64,000 nucleotides of DNA from Desulfovibrio sp. (GTDB lineage: Bacteria; Desulfobacterota; Desulfovibrionia; Desulfovibrionales; Desulfovibrionaceae), in the NCBI GenBank assembly GCA_016208105.1, contig JACQYS010000020.1, positions 1 to 64,000 on the forward strand, written 5' to 3'. Shown here in pieces: positions 50,748 to 59,483 of this stretch. Numbering within the stretch: position 1 is the first letter of the stretch; each line of letters begins with the position of its first letter. The position numbers and the translations under genes were made by a program. The notes under the pieces were generated by a model. That model was not told where the DNA came from, did no database searches, and saw only the letters and a list, made by a program, of their open reading frames with translations.

Positions 50748-52727
50748 CTACTGCGTGAGGCCGGGCCCGGCTATCCATGCTCCCAGAGAGCGGTGATCCT
50801 TCATCCCTGAAACCAACGGGTAGTAAAGCCTGGAAACGCTCAGGTAGACCCGCTCTCCGGCCCGGGCCGAACCCAGGGGAACCGTCAAGGTTGCGACGCG
50901 TCCGGTGGAACCGTCCAGCACGGCCTGCGAAAGCACCTTGCCAGGAGCCAAAAGTCGTACCCGAACAGCCAAGGCGGCCAGATCGGGATGGGTCAGCCCG
51001 ATGTCGAAGCTCCACGGCCCATCGCCTTGGAGAGTGAAGGACGAGGCCCCGGAACTCCACAGAACCATCCTTCCCTCGACCTTTTCAGGCCCCGCGAGCC
51101 CCTGCAGGTCTTGCGATCCGGACGGGGGGTAGCTCGCAAGCCCCAAACGGGCGGATGTGGCCGCGAACCCGGCGTTGTGCACATTCAGAAGCAGCGCTGC
51201 CGCGACGCACAAAGACACGGCCCAGCCGGCCCTACGTCCGGCGACAGCGGTTGACCAGCCCCCGTCCGAATCCTCCAGGCGCAGGCACCAGGCCAGCACC
51301 GCGAAGAACAACAGCCACACAGCCGGTATGTAGATCATCTCCTGGAACAAGCCGAAACCGTGAAACACCGCCAGCGAGAACAGCACGGCCAGACTCATGG
51401 CGTCTGCCCGCAAGCGATGCCTTCGAAACACAAGCTGGGCAGCCCGTCCGGCCAGGAGCATCCAGGCGGCAAGACCCAGCAAGCCCCCCCCGGCGAAAAT
51501 CTGGATGAAGAGGTTGTGGGTGGCCTCGAACACTTCTGCGTCCCGGGGGATTGCGCCGGACAGTTTGCTTTTGGAGGCGTCCATGAGGTGCGGATAGTGC
51601 CAGGCGTATGTCTCGTAACCCATCCCGGCAACTGGAGATTCCATGCCCACGAGAATTCCGCTTGCGAACACGGTGGGTCTGGGAGTCTCGGAAAACCGTT
51701 CCAGGCGCTGGCTGATCATGGTGGCGAGGGGAAAGTTGAGCAGCGAGATTCGAGTGACTGACAGCGCTCCGTATACCCCAAGCGCCACCACGGCCACCGC
51801 CGCGCCGCCAAGAGCCGCCCCTTTGGCCATGCGGCGATAGTTGAGGGCGAAAAGGTCGAAGCCACTCACTGCGGCCACCACGCAGGCCACCGCGAGAATT
51901 CCGGACACCAGCCAGGCGGCCCGGGCCATGGTCAGCACCATTGCGGCCAGGCACGCGGCCAAAATGGCGTAAAGAAGCCAGGCGCCCCGCTTTCTCCCCA
52001 GGAGAAAAAGCAGGGGAAAACCGACGCAGACATACTCCGCGAACCAGCCGGGGTTTAAAAAAAGCGACGTGAGACGGTCGCTCATGGCAAAGGCCTTGCC
52101 CCTGGCCAGAAAATATTCCGCCAGGCCAAAACCCAGGGCCGCAGGGAGGGACGCGGCCACGCCCCTGGCGAAATGCACCGGGGCCTCCCCTGCCTGAAAC
52201 CGGGACATCTCCCAGGCGAAAAGCGCATACAGGGCCAACCGGTCCATGGCGGCCAGGGAGTAGAAGGAGCTCTTGGCCACGGAATAGGCCGCCATGCGGG
52301 CAAATCCGAGAGGACCAAGCTCAAGGCAGGCCTGCAGGAACTCCCGGATCGGCAGGAGTGGCAGTCCGGCCAGCATGATCCCCACAAAGCCCAAAAGCCA
52401 CATGCGCAGCGGGCCGTAGGCTTGCGGAGCATGGTCTATGCGGTTGCCAAACAGCATGAGCAGGACCGCCATGCTCACAAGATAATGGAGCACCTGGGCG
52501 TGGGCCGAGTAGGACTGGAAGCCGAAGAAGACCAGCACGGCCCCAAAGGCGGCCAGCATGTGGGGAATGAACTGCCTGCGCCACAGGCAGAAAACGCACG
52601 CAACCGGAAGAGCCAAAACGAACAGCTTGCCCCGCCCGCTCATCTCCCAGCACAGCATGCCGGACAACAAGGCGTTGCAGGCAAGAAAGGCGGCCTTCAA
52701 GGCGAACACGGCGCGGGAAGGAGTCAT
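50748..52727 (-). CDS. O-antigen ligase/Wzy-type membrane protein
   Basis: A 659-residue protein with about twelve helices and a C-terminal soluble domain of about 150 residues. A large central loop (RLERFSETPRPTVFASGILVGMESPVAGMGYETYAWHY, then ATHNLFIQIFAGGGLLG) matches the Wzy_C/O-antigen ligase core motif with conserved His and Arg. The extra C-terminal beta domain is unusual and may bind glycan. It starts 11 bases after the upstream glycosyltransferase, so the two work on the same polymer. The open frame extends upstream but overlaps that gene. Confidence 0.8.
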   Translation of the reverse strand: MTPSRAVFALKAAFLACNALLSGMLCWEMSGRGKLFVLALPVACVFCLWRRQFIPHMLAAFGAVLVFFGFQSYSAHAQVLHYLVSMAVLLMLFGNRIDHAPQAYGPLRMWLLGFVGIMLAGLPLLPIREFLQACLELGPLGFARMAAYSVAKSSFYSLAAMDRLALYALFAWEMSRFQAGEAPVHFARGVAASLPAALGFGLAEYFLARGKAFAMSDRLTSLFLNPGWFAEYVCVGFPLLFLLGRKRGAWLLYAILAACLAAMVLTMARAAWLVSGILAVACVVAAVSGFDLFALNYRRMAKGAALGGAAVAVVALGVYGALSVTRISLLNFPLATMISQRLERFSETPRPTVFASGILVGMESPVAGMGYETYAWHYPHLMDASKSKLSGAIPRDAEVFEATHNLFIQIFAGGGLLGLAAWMLLAGRAAQLVFRRHRLRADAMSLAVLFSLAVFHGFGLFQEMIYIPAVWLLFFAVLAWCLRLEDSDGGWSTAVAGRRAGWAVSLCVAAALLLNVHNAGFAATSARLGLASYPPSGSQDLQGLAGPEKVEGRMVLWSSGASSFTLQGDGPWSFDIGLTHPDLAALAVRVRLLAPGKVLSQAVLDGSTGRVATLTVPLGSARAGERVYLSVSRLYYPLVSGMKDHRSLGAWIAGPGLTQ

Positions 52728-52738
52728 GCGAGGGCTCT

Positions 52739-53728
52739 CTAGCCCAACCGCTCCCAGAAATCGAGCGTGGCCTTTCGCTGCGGGCCAAGCCCGTATGCCT
52801 GAGCCGTGCGGGCGCAGCCGTCCAGGACCTGAAGGAGAGGGTCGCCCCCCGCGGACCACAATCCCAAGGCGTTTTCCAGGGCCAGCGACGCCCCGAGCAC
52901 ATCGTTATCCGGGCTGAAGAAGCCGTTTCCTCCCCACCCGACGGAATCCATGGGGCACTCAGGCACATACCTGCCAGGCGCGGCCTGACGCATGTAGTCC
53001 CACCCGCCGAACCCGGCGAACCCAACGGGTATGGCCCCGCTGGCCATTGCCTCCAAGGGCGGCAGCGGGCAGCCCTCGGGAAAACCCGTGGCCAAAAAGA
53101 CATGGCTTTGACCCAAGGCTCTGGCCACGCCGGCCTGATCCATTCCCTGGATTTCCAGCCATGCGGGCGAAAAGCGCCCCCTGGCCTGGATGACGGCCTT
53201 TATCTGGTCGGCCAGGGCCTTATTCTTGCGGGGCATGTAGGCCACAGTAAGCGTTTCCGGTTTGTCCGCCGGAGCCTGAAAGAGTTCCAGGTCGATGCCT
53301 GGGCGCAGGATGGGAGCCTTCACACCCAAGCTCTCTTCAATAAACCAGGAAACCGGCCGGGACACGGCCATGAACGAGACACCCAGACTGCGCCAGTCCA
53401 CCCCTTCGGGCAGGCCCGTAAACAGGTAGGCCCAGTTCTGGACGTACACCAGGCAGCGCGACCCGGCCCGAAGCCCAGGAGCCAGCGCGTTCACCCAGCC
53501 CTCCGGCACCACCCAGACGTCGTCCGACTGTAGGTTCGCGTCCGCGAAATCCACCTCGGGCAGCCCTTGGGAATCCGGCCGCCAGCCGGCCCGCTCCCGC
53601 AACACCAGCGAGACGTCGTGCCCGGCATCGCGCAGAAAACCGGCCATGCGGCACAGAACCGCAACCCCTCCTGCCGCCTTGCGCACCGGAGGAATAAAAA
53701 AGAGAGTCCTGGACTGTTTGGTTTGCAT
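52739..53728 (-). CDS. Glycosyltransferase family 4 (short form)
   Basis: A 329-residue GT-B protein. The start FFIPPVRKAAGGVAVLCRMAGFLRDAGHDVSLV and the donor motif LATGFPEGCPLPPLEAMASGAIPVGFAGFGG (E-x7-E with P-P-L-E-A-M-A-S-G) place it in GT4-like transferases. It is first in an operon with the ligase-like gene and lies divergent from the phosphofructokinase gene. Confidence 0.82.
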   Translation of the reverse strand: MQTKQSRTLFFIPPVRKAAGGVAVLCRMAGFLRDAGHDVSLVLRERAGWRPDSQGLPEVDFADANLQSDDVWVVPEGWVNALAPGLRAGSRCLVYVQNWAYLFTGLPEGVDWRSLGVSFMAVSRPVSWFIEESLGVKAPILRPGIDLELFQAPADKPETLTVAYMPRKNKALADQIKAVIQARGRFSPAWLEIQGMDQAGVARALGQSHVFLATGFPEGCPLPPLEAMASGAIPVGFAGFGGWDYMRQAAPGRYVPECPMDSVGWGGNGFFSPDNDVLGASLALENALGLWSAGGDPLLQVLDGCARTAQAYGLGPQRKATLDFWERLG

Positions 53729-53797
53729 CGTGTCACACCGTTTTGCTAAGAGCTAGGAAGCAGTCCATCAACAAACCTCCGCACGAGAGGCTTCATC

Positions 53798-55126
53798 ATG
53801 CACGAAAGCGAACTGCCAGGCCAGCCCTGGCCCGACCTGAACACCGACCAGACCCGCATCCCGACGCTTGGGCCGGCCAAGATTCCCAACCCGCGCAAGA
53901 ATTCACTGTTCGTGGACGATGAGCAAGGGGTTTTGGTGAACATCCTGCACGAACCGTCCGGAAAACGCCCCCGCCAGGTGGCCATGGAGCAGGCCGGTCC
54001 CCGCAGCCTCATCTATTTCGACCCGCCCAAGACCAAGTGCGCCATCGTGACCTGCGGCGGTCTCTGCCCGGGCATCAATGACGTGATCCGGTCCATCGTC
54101 ATGGAGGCCCACCACGGATACAAGGTCTCCTCCATTCTCGGGGTGCGCTACGGTCTGGCCGGTTTCCTCCCCAAGAACAATCCCGACGTGACGGACCTCT
54201 CCCCGGCAACGGTGGCCGACATCCACGAATTCGGAGGGTCCGTGCTGGGCACCTCCCGGGGGCCTCAGGACCCTGAAGCCGTGGTGGACTCCCTGGAGCG
54301 CTTGAACGTCGGCGTCCTCTTCATGCTGGGCGGGGTCGGCACCATGCGCGCGGCCAGCGCTATCCGGGAAGTGACGGCCAAACGCAACCTGCGCATCGCC
54401 ATCGTGTGCGTGCCCAAAACCATCGACAACGACATCCATTTCGTTTCGCGCACCTTCGGCTTCGACACAGCGGTGGAGAAAGCCATCGAAGCCATCCGCT
54501 GCGCCCACGTTGAGGCCACCGGCGCTCCTTACGGAATAGGAATGGTGAAGCTCATGGGCCGCGAATCCGGTTTCATCGCGGCAGCGGCCGCCCTGTCCAT
54601 CAAGGAAGTGAACTTCGTTCTTGTTCCCGAACAGCCCTTCGAACTGGAAGGTCCGGGCGGATTCCTGACGGAACTGGAGGCCAGGCTCAAGAGGCGGGGC
54701 CACGCCGTGGTGGTGGTGGCCGAGGGGGCCGGCCAGCACCTGCTGCCGGAATCCGGCCTCAAGGACGCGTCCGGCAACAAGGTGCTGGGCGACATCTGCG
54801 GCCTGTTGCTTACCAAGATAAAGGCCTACTTCAAGGAAAGCCTACCCATAACCGTAAAGCACATAGACCCCAGCTACATCATCCGCTCGGTACCGGCCGG
54901 AGCCGCGGACAGGGCGCACTGCAACATGCTCGGCGCCATGGCCGTGCACGCCGGCATGGCCGGCAAGACCGGGCTCATGGTCAGCCAGATGCACGAGATT
55001 CCTGTGCACATCCCGCTTCCCCTGGTGACCATAGGGCGCAAGCGTGTGGATTTGAACACCAGCTACTGGCAGCAGGTGATGGATTCCACCGGGCAGAGCC
55101 AATCCAAGACCGGCTCTGGCGGCTAG
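53798..55126 (+). CDS. Phosphofructokinase of the long TP0108-type group, with a GGVGT site
   Basis: A 442-residue phosphofructokinase, longer than E. coli PfkA (320) and similar in length to spirochaete/plant-type enzymes. CGGLCPGINDVIRS and VPKTIDNDI are intact, the latter with the catalytic Asp pair. The loop usually reading GGDGT or GGDDS, where the Asp binds Mg-phosphate, here reads GGVGT (V180). That may change metal or phosphate-donor use, or lower activity. Other parts (VEATGAPYGIGMVKLMGRESGF, fructose-6-phosphate site) look complete. It is monocistronic and followed by the cobalamin riboswitch. Confidence 0.88.
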   Translation: MHESELPGQPWPDLNTDQTRIPTLGPAKIPNPRKNSLFVDDEQGVLVNILHEPSGKRPRQVAMEQAGPRSLIYFDPPKTKCAIVTCGGLCPGINDVIRSIVMEAHHGYKVSSILGVRYGLAGFLPKNNPDVTDLSPATVADIHEFGGSVLGTSRGPQDPEAVVDSLERLNVGVLFMLGGVGTMRAASAIREVTAKRNLRIAIVCVPKTIDNDIHFVSRTFGFDTAVEKAIEAIRCAHVEATGAPYGIGMVKLMGRESGFIAAAAALSIKEVNFVLVPEQPFELEGPGGFLTELEARLKRRGHAVVVVAEGAGQHLLPESGLKDASGNKVLGDICGLLLTKIKAYFKESLPITVKHIDPSYIIRSVPAGAADRAHCNMLGAMAVHAGMAGKTGLMVSQMHEIPVHIPLPLVTIGRKRVDLNTSYWQQVMDSTGQSQSKTGSGG

Positions 55127-55169
55127 GCTTCGCCGGCCCCGCCGGTCTTGACACCCCTGCCCTGCCGGG

Positions 55170-55330
55170 GTAGCCGGGCGGTGCCATTTCCGGCCGTTAC
55201 GGAACAACGGTGAGAATCCGTGGCGGACCCGCCGCAGTAAGCGGAGACGATGCCCGCAAAGCCACTGTCCCTCTGGGATGGGAAGGGCGGGCAGAGGACG
55301 ACCCGCGAGCCTGAAGACGAACGGCCGGAC
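55170..55330 (+). ncRNA. Cobalamin riboswitch upstream of cobT
   Basis: The spacer has the conserved order of a B12 aptamer: GGTGCCATTTCC, GGTGAGAATCCGTGGCGG, CCGCCGCAGT, GCCACTG (55261-55267), GGGAAGG, and the B12-box-like GAGCCTGAAGACGA (55307-55320). A TTGACA -35-like hexamer stands at 55148. It should turn off cobT when cobalamin is plentiful. Confidence 0.9.
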
Positions 55331-55361
55331 TCGTTTCGCGGATTGAACCCATGGTAACGGC

Positions 55362-55399
55362 AATCCCTTGTCCCATTTGCTGGGCCGAGGGATTTTTTC
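55362..55399 (+). terminator. Riboswitch expression platform: intrinsic terminator
   Basis: AATCCCT (55362-55368) and AGGGATT (55388-55394) pair around an inner CCCA/TGGG stem, followed by a T-run. It lies between the aptamer and the cobT ribosome site, as expected for transcriptional control. Confidence 0.75.
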
Positions 55400-55445
55400 T
55401 TTGCACTCTCCAAGGCCACCGCCTTGCAAGACAAAAGGACACTCC

Positions 55446-56516
55446 ATGCGCCAGCAGCTCGACTCTCTTCTTTCAGGCATCACCCCGGTGGACGAATCTC
55501 TTCGACCCAAAGGCCAGGCACACTTAGACGACCTCACCAAGCCCCAGGGGAGCCTGGGACGCCTGGAAGAGCTAGCCCTGCGCCTTTATCTCATTCAGGG
55601 CGGGGCGGCCCCTTCGGTTGATCCGACTGTGATCTTCACCTGCGCCGGGGACCATGGCGTGGCCGCCGAGGGCGTGAGCCTCTTTCCGCAGGAAGTCACC
55701 CGCCAGATGGTGCAGAATCTCGTCAATGGCGGGGCGGGCATCAACGTGCTGGCCAAACAGGCCGGGGCGGAACTCGTGGTGGTGGACGCGGGGAGCGCGG
55801 GAGGAACCTATCCGGATCATCCCAGGCTGGTGCAGGCCAAGGTGGCGCCGGGCACGGCCAACATGGCCAAAGGCCCGGCCATGACCATGGAGCAGTGTAT
55901 CCAGGCCCTTACCCTGGGCGCCAATCTGGCCGCTGACGCGGCCGGCCGGGGCTGCCGCGCCCTGGGCACCGGCGACATGGGCATAGCCAACACCACGCCT
56001 TCCACAGCCATGTACTGCGCCTACCTGGGCCTTTCCCCTGGCGACATCACCGGCCCCGGCACCGGCCTTGATCCGAAGGGCGTGTCCCGCAAGGCGGCCG
56101 TTATCGCCAAGATTCTCGAGGTCAACAAAGATGCCGTCGATTCCGGAGATCCCCTTACGGTGCTGGCCGCCCTGGGCGGATTCGAGATCGCCTGCATCAC
56201 CGGTCTCATTCTGGGGGGAGCGGCCAACAAGATGGCCGTGCTGGTGGACGGGTTCATCTCCACCGCCGCCTGCGTGGCGGCCATGAAGCTCGCCCCGGCA
56301 GCGGCCGACTACTGTTTCTTCAGCCACTCGTCCGCTGAGCCGGGGCATCAGGCAGTCATGAAGGCCCTGGGTTCAAAGCCCGTGCTGGACCTGGACCTGC
56401 GCCTGGGCGAAGGCACCGGCGCGGCCATGGCTCTCATGATCCTGCGTTGCGCCGCGGCCATATTCAACGAGATGGCCACGTTCTCCCAGGCGGGCGTCAG
56501 CCAATCCAACGAGTAA
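55446..56516 (+). CDS. cobT: Nicotinate-nucleotide--dimethylbenzimidazole phosphoribosyltransferase
   Basis: A 356-residue CobT that makes alpha-ribazole phosphate for the lower ligand of cobalamin. Visible are KPQGSLGRLEELAL, CAGDHGVAAEGVSLFP, the GTGDMGIANTTPSTAM substrate loop and the catalytic Glu in RLGEGTGAA (about residue 322). The ATG at 55446 follows AAAGGA. Length matches the E. coli enzyme (359). It is controlled by the cobalamin riboswitch. Other cob genes are not in the window. Confidence 0.95.
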   Translation: MRQQLDSLLSGITPVDESLRPKGQAHLDDLTKPQGSLGRLEELALRLYLIQGGAAPSVDPTVIFTCAGDHGVAAEGVSLFPQEVTRQMVQNLVNGGAGINVLAKQAGAELVVVDAGSAGGTYPDHPRLVQAKVAPGTANMAKGPAMTMEQCIQALTLGANLAADAAGRGCRALGTGDMGIANTTPSTAMYCAYLGLSPGDITGPGTGLDPKGVSRKAAVIAKILEVNKDAVDSGDPLTVLAALGGFEIACITGLILGGAANKMAVLVDGFISTAACVAAMKLAPAAADYCFFSHSSAEPGHQAVMKALGSKPVLDLDLRLGEGTGAAMALMILRCAAAIFNEMATFSQAGVSQSNE

Positions 56517-56558
56517 GGGAGTCGACAAATTCCAAAGGCGGGCATATAGTATGTAGAA

Positions 56559-56580
56559 GGACGGTCCCTAGGGACCGTCC
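56559..56580. repeat. Perfect 22-base palindrome after cobT
   Basis: GGACGGTCCC-TA-GGGACCGTCC, 43 bases past the cobT stop, with no T-run. It may be a terminator-like hairpin or an operator for the small gene that follows. Confidence 0.6.
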
Positions 56581-56602
56581 CGAACAGCCCCCGGAGCCCG
56601 TC

Positions 56603-56797
56603 ATGAACGACGCCCTGGTCCATATTGCCACGTATGACGGTCTGGTGCACTCACCAGACGCCATCGTCGCGCACCCGGCAGGGGACCCCACAGCCCATCC
56701 GCCGGGCCACGTCATCATACCCACTCCGCCCGCCGACCAAGTGTTCCATGTGATCCAGGAAGGAGTCACCGGACACATCATCAACGAATTGGTCTGA
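56603..56797 (+). CDS. Possible 64-residue small protein
   Basis: MNDALVHIATYDGLVHSPDA and so on: a 64-residue open frame with GGAG six bases before the ATG, a regular alternation of His, Pro and hydrophobics, and no similarity that I recognise. It fills the spacer between cobT and the convergent GT-C gene. It could be chance; codon use (GCC, GTC, ATC) is like real genes. Confidence 0.4.
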   Translation: MNDALVHIATYDGLVHSPDAIVAHPAGDPTAHPPGHVIIPTPPADQVFHVIQEGVTGHIINELV

Positions 56798-56856
56798 TAC
56801 TTCCGCAGGTTCGGGGGAGTTCCCGTTTTGCGCCGCTGTTTGAGCGGCCTGACGAG

Positions 56857-58296
56857 CTATTTTGGAATACGGGCCAGGCCCACGGTCACGAAAGACCAGG
56901 CCGACATCCCCCACATGCAAAGCCCCACCACCCAAAGGGCCGAACCCAGGCGGCCAAGAAAGCTGGCGAAGCGGACCAGCACGCAGGCCGCCATGCCTAG
57001 AATCGGGAACAGGTAGCGCCCCTGGGCCTGGAAATCGGACGTCCAGGAATGCCACAGGGATTGAAAGACCGTAAGACACGTGAACACAAGGAGCAGGCAG
57101 GCCATCACCCGCGCCTGCGGCCCGGCCCTCAGAAGGGCTGCGAACAGCACCACAGCGAAAGCGTCCAGGGCCCAGCCGATATAGCGGTAGAAGATGAGCG
57201 GGGCTTCGATGTCCATGGTCCCGTACTTCCCGAACGCGCTACGGAAGGTGAAGATATGCCACTTCCACTCCCCGGTGAACATCTCCACCAGGGTCACCCC
57301 CTTGCTGCGCATGCGCGAGCCCCAGAACCCCTCTCCCTTCTCCAGGGCGGAGGGTTTGAACTCGGCTGGAGCGATCTGCTCCGCCACCTTGGCTGCCGCG
57401 TCCACAGGCTGGTGCCGCACGATCCAGACATGCGCCCCGTAACGCGCGCAGAAGATAACCGCTGCCAGCCCCAGAACCAGCCCGGCCTGTTTCAGGCCAA
57501 GCAGGCATTTCTCGCGGTCGAACCAGGCCACCACCACCCAGGAACACACCAGAAAAGCCAGGAACACATAGTAGTTCTGCTTGGAGATGGCCAGAATGCC
57601 CAGGGTAGCGCCCAACAAGAGAAGTCGCCGGTGTTTTGTACCAGATTGTCTGGCCTGGCTGGGATCGACATCCTCAGCGTTTCGCACCAGCAAAAAGGCC
57701 GATATGAAGGTGAGAGCCAGAGGCAGGGCGTCCCCGTTGAAGTAACTGAAAACATACCACGCCTGGGGTGAAATATAGAGTGGCAGGAATCCGATGCGGT
57801 ATCTGCCCGGCAGCTTCCAGGCCAGCACGGTGACAAGCACCAGGAGGCCGACGTTGAAGAGGCGCAGGGCAAGATAATCTTTTCCCACAAACGGCTTCAC
57901 CAGGCAGGCGAACTTGCCGGCCACGAAATACACGGCGTCCAGCTGGTTCAGATAGGAAACACCGTAGTTGCTGTAGGCGCCCAAGGCCCTTTCATCGCCG
58001 ATTTTCGGGGGGTCCCAGTATTCCATGTAATACTGGCCGGCGCCCACGTGGTCCTTTTCGTCCGGATGGGCGTTGAAAGCGCTTGAAAAGGCCATGGCAA
58101 CCACCAGGGCCAGTGTCGCCGAGGTCAGCAGGAACCAGAGAACGGTCCAGACGTGCGTTGAGGCCAGCCGTGCCTGTGATCCGGAGGGAGGTAACACCTG
58201 ACCTCCCGGAAGAGACTCGCTCCGGGCAGCGGTGCTCCCCGTGCCCGGCCCGGGATGGCCGGAATCGGTCTGCAGGCCGCCAGGGGCGTTGGCCAC
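56857..58296 (-). CDS. GT-C-type membrane protein, DUF2142-like
   Basis: A 479-residue protein with about ten helices. The first outer loop has FNAHPDEKDHVGAGQYYMEY, matching the DE-containing start of DUF2142/GT-C glycosyltransferases that use lipid-linked sugars. A soluble loop (about 300-350) is on the outer side. GTG start sharing one base with the hemC stop (TAGTG). It is the last gene of gmhA-fmdB-hemC-GT-C. Function in surface glycosylation is inferred. Confidence 0.75.
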   Translation of the reverse strand: MANAPGGLQTDSGHPGPGTGSTAARSESLPGGQVLPPSGSQARLASTHVWTVLWFLLTSATLALVVAMAFSSAFNAHPDEKDHVGAGQYYMEYWDPPKIGDERALGAYSNYGVSYLNQLDAVYFVAGKFACLVKPFVGKDYLALRLFNVGLLVLVTVLAWKLPGRYRIGFLPLYISPQAWYVFSYFNGDALPLALTFISAFLLVRNAEDVDPSQARQSGTKHRRLLLLGATLGILAISKQNYYVFLAFLVCSWVVVAWFDREKCLLGLKQAGLVLGLAAVIFCARYGAHVWIVRHQPVDAAAKVAEQIAPAEFKPSALEKGEGFWGSRMRSKGVTLVEMFTGEWKWHIFTFRSAFGKYGTMDIEAPLIFYRYIGWALDAFAVVLFAALLRAGPQARVMACLLLVFTCLTVFQSLWHSWTSDFQAQGRYLFPILGMAACVLVRFASFLGRLGSALWVVGLCMWGMSAWSFVTVGLARIPK

Positions 58297-59231
58297 TACG
58301 CGGCTCCCGCTCCGTAGACGGCTGACAGAATCTCCGCCCCGCCCTGAGCCAGAACGTCCTCGGCAACAAGCTGGCCGAGCGTCCCGGCTTCGATGCGCGG
58401 GCCGGACCGTTCGGACCGGATGATCTTCTTGCCGTCGGGATCGGCCACCAGGCCGGTCAGCGTCACCACATGGCCATCCACGCGCCCGAACGCGGCGATG
58501 GGCACCTGGCAGCCGCCCTCAAGCCGGGCCAGAAAGGCCCGCTCGGCTGTGACCGCGTCGCGGGTCTCCATGTGGTCCAGAAAAGCGACCAGGTCGCGCA
58601 CGCGCTTGTCTTCGGCGCGCTGTTCCAGGCACAAGGCGCCCTGGGCCACTGCCGGGATGAACCGGGGAGGACCCAGCCGGACCATGCACGGGGCGGTGAT
58701 GTTCAGCCGGTTCAATCCGGCAGCGGCCACAACGATGGCGTCGTACTGGCCTTCCAGAAGCTTGTTCACCCGGGTGTCCAGGTTGCCGCGCAGCATGCGG
58801 ATATCAAGATCTGGACGCAAGGCCAGCAGCTGGGCCTGGCGGCGCAGGCTCGAAGTGCCGATGGTCGCTCCATGGGGCAGCGCGTCCAGGCTTGCGTGCG
58901 AGGAGCTCAAGAGCATGTCCGCAAAGTCCTCGCGCTCAGGGATCGGCCCAAGAGCCAGGCCCTCGCGGCGCTCCACGGGCACGTCCTTCATGGAATGCAC
59001 GGCCAGGTCGGCCCTGCCGTCGGCCAGCGCCTCCTCGATCTCCTTCACGAACAGGCCCTTCCCTCCGACCTTGGCCAGCGGGACGTCTAAAATCTTGTCC
59101 CCCTGGGTTTTCAGTATGAGCAGCTCGACCGAAAGTCCGGGATGACGCTCCTCGAGCAGAGATTTGATGTGGTTGGCCTGCCACAATGCCAGCTTGCTGC
59201 CCCGGGTGGCGATGGTGATTTTTACTTGCAC
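58296..59231 (-). CDS. hemC: Hydroxymethylbilane synthase (porphobilinogen deaminase)
   Basis: A 311-residue enzyme, same length as E. coli HemC (313), making the tetrapyrrole precursor. ATRGSKLALWQANHIK, KGLFVKEIEEALADGRADLAVHSMKDVP with the catalytic Asp, GTSSLRRQAQLL and the cofactor cysteine in EGGCQVPIAAFG are all seen. The start is a GTG at 59231 inside the fmdB end (ten-base overlap), with GGGAG nine bases before it. A longer open frame upstream overlaps fmdB and is not used. Confidence 0.95.
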   Translation of the reverse strand: MQVKITIATRGSKLALWQANHIKSLLEERHPGLSVELLILKTQGDKILDVPLAKVGGKGLFVKEIEEALADGRADLAVHSMKDVPVERREGLALGPIPEREDFADMLLSSSHASLDALPHGATIGTSSLRRQAQLLALRPDLDIRMLRGNLDTRVNKLLEGQYDAIVVAAAGLNRLNITAPCMVRLGPPRFIPAVAQGALCLEQRAEDKRVRDLVAFLDHMETRDAVTAERAFLARLEGGCQVPIAAFGRVDGHVVTLTGLVADPDGKKIIRSERSGPRIEAGTLGQLVAEDVLAQGGAEILSAVYGAGAA

Positions 59232-59461
59232 GTGGCGCAGCTCCCGCCCGAACATCCGGCACATCCGCCACCGCCGGAAGATGCCGGAACCGTGCTCCCC
59301 TGGTAGCCGCCCGGGTTGTGGCCCGCACTGTGACGGCAGGCGCTCATGAGCTTCTTGGTATTTTCCGAGGAGCACTTGGGGCACGGCGGGGTGGCATCGC
59401 CGAAAACAAGCTCCTCGAAGTCGCAGCCGCATTTTTCGCAGCGGTATTCATAGATAGGCAT
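59222..59461 (-). CDS. FmdB-family zinc-ribbon protein
   Basis: A 79-residue protein. MPIYEYRCEKCGCDFEELV and PPCPKCSS form the two CxxC knuckles of the FmdB-type zinc ribbon. The tail is unusually Gly/Cys-rich (GGGGCAGCSGGSCATCK) and may bind another metal. FmdB proteins are regulatory or accessory, without a firm function. It starts 22 bases after gmhA and overlaps hemC by ten. Confidence 0.88.
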   Translation of the reverse strand: MPIYEYRCEKCGCDFEELVFGDATPPCPKCSSENTKKLMSACRHSAGHNPGGYQGSTVPASSGGGGCAGCSGGSCATCK

Positions 59462-59483
59462 TTCAACACTCCTTAGAAGTCAA

